Assembly: GCA_964655195.1 (NCBI GenBank)
Contig: CAZZLK010000067.1
Location: 1-11,481, forward strand
Source: DUMJ01 sp964655195
Lineage (GTDB): Bacteria > DUMJ01
Direction: 5' to 3'
Length of the DNA stretch: 11,481 bases
Both the position numbers and the translations under genes were made by a program. Shown here in pieces: positions 5,932 through 11,481 of the stretch. How positions within the stretch are numbered: position 1 is the stretch's first letter; every line of letters begins with the position of its first letter. The notes under the pieces are model-generated. The model worked only from the letters and a program-made list of their open reading frames with translations, was not told the origin of the DNA and searched no databases.

Positions 5932-8595
5932 ATGAAGGTGAATCTGAGATTTCTGTCTCTTATTCTTATCCTTTTTATCATACTTCCAGGCTTGAGCTAT
6001 GCCCAGTATATAAATCCTTCTTACCACTGGAAGGTCATAGAGAGTACCCACTTTATCGTTATTTATCCTGAGGGTTTTGAGGATATAGCAAAGGAAGCGG
6101 TATTAATAGCAGAAGAAACACATACGAATCTTTCTAAATTTATAGAGCCTTCCTCTAGAGATAAGACTGCCATTATCCTTCTGGATAATAGTGATTTTAC
6201 CAATGGATCGACTAATCCATTAGATAAGTCTATAAGAATTTGGTTAGTAAATCCAGGTGAATTGGAGATTGGGAGTAAGTTTGACTCTTGGCTCAGACTT
6301 GTAATTACCCATGAGTATATGCATATACTCCATCTGGATCAGGTAAAAGGGATCAATAAATTCTCGAGAAATCTCTTTGGAAGGATTATTCTGCCCAATC
6401 AGTTCCTTCCATACTGGATGATCGAAGGTTACACAGTCTATGCAGAAACTTATTATGCCTCTGGTGGTAGAGGAAATGATACGCTGTTTGATATGTATCT
6501 CAGAGAGATGTATAGAAGCAATAGACTTTTAGACCCCGACCAGGTAAGTAGTTATAGTTCCTTAGGAACCTGGCCCTCAGGAACCGCTGTATATCTTTAT
6601 GGAGGGAGTATCTTTAGATATATAGCAGAGAGATACGGAGAGGATAAGTTGAGAAAGATAAGTGAACTCACCAGCTCCTACTTACCGGTACTTATGGGAC
6701 CAGATCTAGCTATAAAGGAGGCGCTAGGAATAGATTATAAGACTCTATGGAGGGAGTGGAAAGAGTATATTACATCAAAATATGAAAGACAGATGGAAGA
6801 GATAAAAGAAAGAGGCGTCACCCCTACAGAAAGACTTACAAAATGGGGATACAGGACTTCTGGTCCAGCTGTATCTTGTGATGGGTCCTTTATCATATAC
6901 TCCTTCTCCAACCCCTATTATGTCCCCGGGCTTAGACAGTTTGACTTGGACAATAAAACGGATAAGTTTCTGGTTAAAGGAGTTATATATGGCAGACCTG
7001 CTATATCTCCAGATAAGAGATATCTGATCTACTCTAAGATAGACTATACTGATATATTTAACCTTTACCTTGATCTTTATAGAGTAGAGCTCGAAAACGG
7101 AAAAGAGAGAAAACTTACCAGAGGACTTAGGGCTTATAATCCTGTGTTTCTCTCTGACGATTCCATCCTGTTCCTTAGAAATAATGCAGACAAGGTGGAC
7201 ATAGCAATGATGAACATAAACACAGGAGATATATCGAACTTCTTATCATTTTCTAGAGATATTCAGATAAAGAGCTTCTCTATCTCTCCAGATAGAAAGT
7301 CCCTTGCTCTATCTATCTGGAGAGCCGGCGGATATCAGGATATCTACATAATAGACTTAGACAGGATGATACTTACTCAGTTAACCTCTGATAAAGCAAC
7401 CGATAGTTCTCCAATCTTTTCCCCTGACGGTAGATACATCTTATTCTCTTCCGATAGGACCGGTGTTTATAACCTCTACGCATACGATATGCTAGAAGGA
7501 AGGTTTTACAGGATAACTAATCTTTTCGGTGGAGCATTTGAACCAGTCATTTCTAAAGACAGGATTATCTTTTTAGGGTATAGTTATGAGGGTTATGATC
7601 TATACGCTACAGATTACAAACCGAGTAATTGGCAGGAGGTAAAGATAGTAAAAGAGAATATTGAAGAGAATGGTAAAGAAGAGAAGATCGTTTCCTATAT
7701 TACAAAGGATTATAGATCCTTAGATTATATGCTCCCAAAATTCTGGATTCCTTTACCCCTGGGTTTCTTTACCTACGGACAGGATTATCTGGAGTTTAAT
7801 AGATATTATGCTATCTTTCTATACGATATCTCTAATAATCTGCCAATCTTTTCTATAAGCTATTCTAGAAGACTATATGATCTTACCTTGAATCTAGATT
7901 TAGAGTATGATGGTTATAAAGATATAGAGAGACTGTATGTCTATTTTCCCCTTAAAGTCTCCCTTTTCAATGTTGAAGACCTCTATGTAGGCTTAGCCAA
8001 AAATGGTGCAGACTATAGACTCTTTGGACAGTGGAATTATAGCAATCTAGATGGAAATGATAGCTTTGTATTGAGGAAGGATGCTCTTCTTTATACAGAA
8101 TTTAGCTTAAACCCTAATACGAGTTCGGTTGGTACTGTAGGTACCTGGGAGGGAAGGATAAGTAGACCAGGGATGCTTCAGCCAGCATTTGGTTTAAAAC
8201 TAACACTGGGGATCAGTAACGTACCTGATAGTTTTAGTCTGGGTGGTAATGAAGGTACATTTATCCTTCATGGATATGCGTCAGGGGTAGATAGAGGTTC
8301 TTTGGCTTTTACCGGAAGTATCTGGGTGGATAAGCCTATTGTAAAGATATACAGAGGACTGAAGCTTGGAGAAATTTTTCTTGAAGATATTAATGGAAGG
8401 CTTTATCTGGAGACTGGATTGGCTGGAAACGATATCTCTGCCTCTAGAGTTAGAAGTTGTATTGGTGGAGAGATAAGTCTTTCTACCCAACTAGAATATG
8501 GAATTTTACCTCTCAAGGTAGGATTGGGAATATCAAAACCATTGGAAAGTGGATATCCCGGCAGAGTATATATTACACTGGAAGGAGGTTTTTAA
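5932..8595 (+). CDS. Secreted HExxH peptidase-like / TolB-type beta-propeller / beta-barrel protein
   Basis: An 887-residue exported protein with three parts. Residues 1-24 are a signal peptide (basic start, a run of I/L/F, likely cleavage after SYA). Residues ~30-290 resemble the peptidase MA-like gluzincins: HEYMH at 127-131 gives the two zinc His and catalytic Glu, and WMIEGYT (162-168) supplies a likely third ligand, Glu165. Residues ~305-565 hold TolB/WD40-like propeller repeats with ISPDKRYLIYS, ISPDRKSLALS and FSPDGRYILFSSDR. From ~590 on, alternating aromatic/polar strands end in Phe887 (VYITLEGGF), as in outer-membrane barrels. It is therefore probably anchored in the outer membrane with a protease and propeller in the periplasm or outside. 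Substrate is unknown. The start is ATG 5932, one base after nadA, with GGAG at 5924-5927 inside nadA. The barrel assignment is weaker than the other domains. Confidence 0.85.
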   Translation: MKVNLRFLSLILILFIILPGLSYAQYINPSYHWKVIESTHFIVIYPEGFEDIAKEAVLIAEETHTNLSKFIEPSSRDKTAIILLDNSDFTNGSTNPLDKSIRIWLVNPGELEIGSKFDSWLRLVITHEYMHILHLDQVKGINKFSRNLFGRIILPNQFLPYWMIEGYTVYAETYYASGGRGNDTLFDMYLREMYRSNRLLDPDQVSSYSSLGTWPSGTAVYLYGGSIFRYIAERYGEDKLRKISELTSSYLPVLMGPDLAIKEALGIDYKTLWREWKEYITSKYERQMEEIKERGVTPTERLTKWGYRTSGPAVSCDGSFIIYSFSNPYYVPGLRQFDLDNKTDKFLVKGVIYGRPAISPDKRYLIYSKIDYTDIFNLYLDLYRVELENGKERKLTRGLRAYNPVFLSDDSILFLRNNADKVDIAMMNINTGDISNFLSFSRDIQIKSFSISPDRKSLALSIWRAGGYQDIYIIDLDRMILTQLTSDKATDSSPIFSPDGRYILFSSDRTGVYNLYAYDMLEGRFYRITNLFGGAFEPVISKDRIIFLGYSYEGYDLYATDYKPSNWQEVKIVKENIEENGKEEKIVSYITKDYRSLDYMLPKFWIPLPLGFFTYGQDYLEFNRYYAIFLYDISNNLPIFSISYSRRLYDLTLNLDLEYDGYKDIERLYVYFPLKVSLFNVEDLYVGLAKNGADYRLFGQWNYSNLDGNDSFVLRKDALLYTEFSLNPNTSSVGTVGTWEGRISRPGMLQPAFGLKLTLGISNVPDSFSLGGNEGTFILHGYASGVDRGSLAFTGSIWVDKPIVKIYRGLKLGEIFLEDINGRLYLETGLAGNDISASRVRSCIGGEISLSTQLEYGILPLKVGLGISKPLESGYPGRVYITLEGGF

Positions 8596-8599
8596 AGAT

Positions 8600-10105
8600 A
8601 TGTTCTTTATGGGTATAGATCTTGGTACAAGTGGAGTTAAGGTCCTTCTGATAGATGTAAAGGGAGATGTTGTGAGTAAGGGGGAAGAAGAGTATCCTCT
8701 TTATACTCCTCAACCAGGGTGGACGGAGCAGGATCCACAGGAGTGGTGGTCAGCCACTCAGAGTGCAATAAAAAAGGCTATTAGGAGGATAAATCCTGGA
8801 GAGATAAAGGGTATAGGACTTACAGGACAGATGCACGGTTCTGTCTTTTTGGACGAGTCTGGAGATGTTATAAGACCTTGTATTCTCTGGAATGACCAGC
8901 GTACATATAGAGAAGTAGAAGAGATTATGGAGAGATTTGGAGATCAAGCTGTGAATTGGATCGCCAATCCTGTTCTCACCGGTTTTACGCTCCCCAAGAT
9001 AATCTGGTTGAAGAAGAATGAACCGGAGAATTTTAAAAGGGTAAGGAAGATCTTGCTTCCAAAAGATTTTATAAGGTTTAAGCTTACAGGAGAATATGCT
9101 ACAGAAGTCTCAGATGCATCCGGAACTGCCCTATTTAACGTAAAGGACAGGAGATGGTCTCAAGAGATGATGGATGCAATGGAACTTTCACCAGAGTTAT
9201 TCCCAAAATGCTATGAGAGTCCTGAAATAACAGGGTATGTTACCAGAGAAGTTGCAGAGGAGACAGGATTAAAGGAGGGTATACCAGTAGTTGGAGGGGG
9301 AGGAGATCAGGCAGCGCAGGCGGTGGGGATGGGAATAGTTCATCCATATGATACATCAGTGACTCTTGGCACCTCAGGGGTTGTCTTCTCGGCTATAGAT
9401 AAGGTTTTTGTAGATCCTAAATTAAGGACACATACGTTCTGTCATGCAGTTCCTGGTATGTGGCATATAATGGGGGTTATGCTCTCCGCCGGGGGGTCTT
9501 TAAGATGGTATAGGGATACCTTTGGAGAGATGGAGGTCAGTATAGCCAGACTCCTGAATAAAGACCCATATGAGATACTTACAGAAGAAGCTGGAAGGGT
9601 ACGACCTGGTTCAGAAAGACTTCTATTCCTTCCCTATCTCACAGGAGAAAGGTGCCCCCATCCCGATCCTTTTGCCAGAGGAGTATTCTTTGGCATAGGC
9701 TTGAATCACAGTAGAGCTCATTTTGTTAGAGCCATTATAGAGGGGATCTCCTTCGGGTTGAATGATTCCCTTAATATCCTGAAAGAGCTTGGTGTAAAGC
9801 CAGATATAGTAAAGATATCTGGAGGAGGAGCCAGAAGTCCATTATGGAGGAAGATATTAGCCAGTATCTTTAAGCTTCCAGTTGCAACCATAAATGTTAC
9901 TGAAGGGGCTGCATTTGGTTCTGCCCTTTTGAGTGCAGTAGGAACAGGCTACTTTACCAGTGTTGTTGAGGCTGGAGAGAGCATAGTAAAGATAACAGAT
10001 ATAACAGAACCGGAAGATGATTGGGTAAAAGTTTACGAGGATCTATATCCTCTATACAGGAAACTCTATAGTGATCTTAAAGAGGACTTTAGATTTGGCT
10101 TATGA
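8600..10105 (+). CDS. xylB: Xylulokinase
   Basis: A 501-residue FGGY-family sugar kinase of usual XylB length that phosphorylates D-xylulose to xylulose-5-phosphate for the pentose phosphate pathway. Motifs are GIDLGTSGVK (phosphate 1, residues ~5-14), QPGWTEQDPQEWW, GQMHG (typical of xylulokinases), ILWNDQRT, GGGGDQAAQAVGMG with catalytic Asp236, LGTSGVVFS and GGGARSPLWR. The start is ATG 8600, 4 bases after the previous stop, with AAGGAGG at 8582-8588 inside that gene. An in-frame upstream extension to 8549 would add 17 unconserved residues and overlap the barrel gene, so it is not used. No xylose isomerase or pentose transporter is present here, so the substrate could also be another ketose or polyol-derived sugar. 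It is the last gene of the operon; no intrinsic terminator is obvious after it. Confidence 0.95.
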   Translation: MFFMGIDLGTSGVKVLLIDVKGDVVSKGEEEYPLYTPQPGWTEQDPQEWWSATQSAIKKAIRRINPGEIKGIGLTGQMHGSVFLDESGDVIRPCILWNDQRTYREVEEIMERFGDQAVNWIANPVLTGFTLPKIIWLKKNEPENFKRVRKILLPKDFIRFKLTGEYATEVSDASGTALFNVKDRRWSQEMMDAMELSPELFPKCYESPEITGYVTREVAEETGLKEGIPVVGGGGDQAAQAVGMGIVHPYDTSVTLGTSGVVFSAIDKVFVDPKLRTHTFCHAVPGMWHIMGVMLSAGGSLRWYRDTFGEMEVSIARLLNKDPYEILTEEAGRVRPGSERLLFLPYLTGERCPHPDPFARGVFFGIGLNHSRAHFVRAIIEGISFGLNDSLNILKELGVKPDIVKISGGGARSPLWRKILASIFKLPVATINVTEGAAFGSALLSAVGTGYFTSVVEAGESIVKITDITEPEDDWVKVYEDLYPLYRKLYSDLKEDFRFGL

Positions 10106-10198
10106 AGATTTGAGTACTTATCTGTTCTCTGTTGGTAGGGCTAACCTTCGGAGTCGATAAATATGTAGGGTATAAGATTTTATTCTTTGGATATTTAC
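10106..10198. other. Spacer after xylB with no recognised feature
   Basis: About 90 bases between xylB and the ilvD promoter. No coding frame of meaningful length, no convincing hairpin followed by a T-run, and no repeat is seen. Transcription from xylB might therefore run into the T-box leader. Confidence 0.5.
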
Positions 10199-10227
10199 TT
10201 GACTTATGTAGCTTCTTCTGATATCAT
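10199..10227 (+). promoter_or_regulatory. Promoter of the T-box leader and ilvD
   Basis: TTGACT (10199-10204, one mismatch) is followed after 17 bases by TATCAT (10222-10227, one mismatch). TGA immediately before the -10 makes it an extended -10 element. Transcription would start near 10234, which fixes the 5' end of the T-box RNA and leaves only about 25 bases before Stem I. Confidence 0.7.
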
Positions 10228-10233
10228 CTCTAA

Positions 10234-10441
10234 ACAATACAGGATAGATACTGAAAAGGCTGTGAAGAGGAGTAGTAGCCGTTTAAGGTGAACTCGCCTC
10301 GGAGCTGGATAGGTGAAGTATTAGTAGCTTATCCCGGGAGTTCCCGTTATAGAATAAAGAGTGGGCTTAAAAGCCAATTAGGGTGGTACCACGGAAGGCT
10401 TTCCGTCCCTAGCAGGTTTGCTGTGGAAGGAAAGCTTTTTT
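10234..10441 (+). promoter_or_regulatory. T-box riboswitch, Leu (CUC) specifier, very short Stem I
   Basis: The leader binds a tRNA and lets transcription continue when that tRNA is uncharged. Stem I: GGC/GCT base (10258-10260 with 10304-10306), a K-turn-like GTGA...GGA, GAGG/CCTC (10267-10270 with 10297-10300), and a loop-E-like AGTA (10271-10274) opposite GAA (10290-10292). The codon after GAA is CTC (10293-10295), Leu. Stem II: GGATAGG/CTTATCC (10307-10313, 10328-10334) with GAA...AGTAG. A CCGGGAGTTCCCGTTA pseudoknot-type element follows (10334-10349), then Stem III GGCT/AGCC (10364-10375). Antiterminator: AGGG, bulge TGGTACC (10384-10390), ACGG, paired with CCGT and CCCT (10403-10410). 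The TGGT bulge fits a tRNA with discriminator A, as in tRNA-Leu. Only ~15 bases separate AGTA from the specifier loop, so the usual distal arm of Stem I is missing. T-box identity is firm; the Leu call is strong and fits ilvD. Confidence 0.93.
10395..10441 (+). terminator. Intrinsic terminator of the T-box leader
   Basis: GCTTTCC (10398-10404) pairs with GGAAAGC (10429-10435). The helix continues past a G-A mismatch with TCC/GGA (10406-10408, 10425-10427) and is capped by AGCA-GGTT-TGCT (10411-10422). AAG before the stem can pair into the six T residues at 10436-10441. The 5' arm uses the same bases (10398-10410) as the antiterminator's 3' arm, so the two structures exclude each other. Confidence 0.9.
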
Positions 10442-10466
10442 AATAACCCAAAAAGGAGTTGATGAT

Positions 10467-11481
10467 ATGCGTAGTGAAGAGATAAAGAAAGGGATAGAGA
10501 GAGCTCCCCACAGGTCACTTTTAAAAGCACTGGGAATAGATGATGAAGAGCTAGACAGACCCTTTATAGGGGTGATAAATAGCTATTCGGAGATAATACC
10601 AGGTCATATACATCTGTTAAGGATTGCTGAAGCTGTGAAAGCCGGTATAAGAGAGGCAGGAGGGGTTCCATTTGAGTGTGAGACAATAGGGATATGTGAC
10701 GGAATAGCTATGAATCACAGTGGAATGTGTTTTTCCCTTCCGTCTAGGGAACTCATTGCTGATAGTGTCGAATCATTGGCTGAAGCTTATAGGTTTGATG
10801 GACTTGTAGCTATACCAAATTGTGACAAGATTATTCCTGGAATGCTTATGGGGCTGGCAAGGGTGAACATCCCATCCATAATGGTCAGTGGTGGACCTAT
10901 GCTACCAGGAGAGTATAATGGGAGAAGAGTAGATCTTTCTACAATATTTGAGGCAGTAGGAGCTGTCTCTAGTGGTAAGAAGGATATAGAGTATCTGAAA
11001 GAATTAGAATATTCTGTCTGTCCCGGATGTGGTTCATGCGCAGGGATGTTCACAGCAAATTCTATGAATTGTCTCTCTGAGGCTATCGGGATGGCACTTC
11101 CTGGGAATGGTACTATTCCAGCAGTTGAGGCGGAAAGAATCAGAATAGCCAAAGCTACGGGAAGGATGATAGTAAAACTCGTTAAAGAGGGCATTACACC
11201 AAATAGAATTCTCACTAAGTCAGCATTTCTAAATGGAATAGCCTTAGATATGGCTTTGGGTTGTTCGACCAACACGATCTTACACCTTACAGCTATTGCT
11301 AATGAAGTAGGTATAGGATTGGACTTTGACGAGATAAATGACATCGCTGATAGAACTCCGTATTTGTGTCATTTAAGTCCTGTGGGACCTTACTATGTGG
11401 TAGACCTTCACAGGGCTGGTGGTGTTATGGCAGTTTTGAATGAGCTTAACAAAAGAGGTCTTATCGATGGAGATACTCTTA
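10467..11481 (+). CDS. ilvD: Dihydroxy-acid dehydratase (partial, 3' end outside window)
   Basis: The first ~338 residues of an enzyme normally ~550 long; the frame is open to the window edge. IlvD dehydrates 2,3-dihydroxy-isovalerate and -methylvalerate to the 2-keto acids in valine, isoleucine and leucine synthesis. Motifs are PGHIHLLRIAEAVKAGIREAGG (split at ~45-66), GICDGIAMNHSGM (75-87), LPSRELIADSVE (91-102), NCDKIIPGMLMG (118-129) with cluster Cys119 and Mg-site Lys121, and CPGCGSCAGMFTANSM (185-200) with cluster Cys191. PGH, rather than PCN, at the first position and Cys77 in CDG resemble the clostridial/Thermotoga/archaeal form with an oxygen-sensitive Fe-S cluster. The start is ATG 10467 with AAGGAG at 10453-10458, 8 bases away. 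Expression is controlled by the Leu T-box upstream. No transfer signs. Confidence 0.97.
   Translation, partial: MRSEEIKKGIERAPHRSLLKALGIDDEELDRPFIGVINSYSEIIPGHIHLLRIAEAVKAGIREAGGVPFECETIGICDGIAMNHSGMCFSLPSRELIADSVESLAEAYRFDGLVAIPNCDKIIPGMLMGLARVNIPSIMVSGGPMLPGEYNGRRVDLSTIFEAVGAVSSGKKDIEYLKELEYSVCPGCGSCAGMFTANSMNCLSEAIGMALPGNGTIPAVEAERIRIAKATGRMIVKLVKEGITPNRILTKSAFLNGIALDMALGCSTNTILHLTAIANEVGIGLDFDEINDIADRTPYLCHLSPVGPYYVVDLHRAGGVMAVLNELNKRGLIDGDTL

Noticed and set aside
8549..8599. N-terminal extension of xylulokinase
   Set aside because: It would overlap the barrel gene and add residues absent from FGGY kinases; ATG 8600 has AAGGAGG upstream and starts just before the GIDLGTSG motif.
10102..10113. 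ATG overlapping the xylB stop (ATGA) as a possible leader peptide
   Set aside because: It gives only three codons before a stop and no Leu/Ile/Val run; the T-box already explains regulation of ilvD.
10130..10160. Possible hairpin after xylB as an operon terminator
   Set aside because: The GGTAG/CTAACC arms need a bulge and leave too short a loop, and no T-run follows.
10787..11344. 185-codon open frame on the minus strand
   Set aside because: It lies entirely antisense to ilvD, whose protein is highly conserved here; its product is low-complexity and resembles no family, so it is a shadow frame.
1..11481. CRISPR arrays, insertion sequences, tRNA or rRNA genes, defence systems
   Set aside because: No direct-repeat array, transposase, terminal inverted repeat or RNA-gene signature was seen on reading both strands; the window looks like ordinary metabolic chromosome.

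Overview
The window reads as one stretch of a compact, AT-rich (about 40% GC by eye) bacterial genome with strong Shine-Dalgarno sites, heavy use of AGA/AGG and ATA codons, and occasional TTG/GTG starts. Two signals narrow the host. A T-box riboswitch points to Firmicutes or one of the smaller phyla that use T-boxes. A secreted protein ending in a C-terminal phenylalanine beta-barrel points to an outer membrane. Together they suggest a diderm, probably anaerobic and possibly thermophilic lineage such as Atribacterota, Dictyoglomota or Halanaerobiales. This placement is an inference; no marker gene here decides it.

Layout. Positions 22-660 (+) carry an MgtC/SapB membrane protein with an ACT-like tail. 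It converges, stop codon against stop codon, with a MATE-family efflux transporter on the minus strand (661-2070). The 110-base gap at 2071-2180 holds back-to-back promoters. From 2181 to 10105 six plus-strand genes run with gaps of only 1-21 bases and look like one operon: a PIG-L zinc deacetylase, a divergent glucosamine-6-phosphate deaminase-like protein, a DUF362 protein with a two-cluster ferredoxin tail, quinolinate synthase (nadA), a secreted HExxH-peptidase/beta-propeller/beta-barrel protein, and xylulokinase (xylB). The 361-base gap at 10106-10466 holds a new promoter and a T-box leader with a Leu (CUC) specifier and mutually exclusive antiterminator and terminator. It controls ilvD (dihydroxy-acid dehydratase), which runs off the right edge.

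How the genes may work together. The deacetylase and the deaminase-like protein could form a short amino-sugar salvage route, and xylulokinase adds another sugar-entry step. NadA makes the NAD precursor quinolinate, and the DUF362-ferredoxin gene just upstream is a second iron-sulfur protein of unknown job. ilvD is regulated separately, by leucine-tRNA charging. The features most worth a second look are the T-box Stem I, which seems to lack its whole distal arm, the altered active site of the deaminase-like protein, and the three-part protease-propeller-barrel protein.
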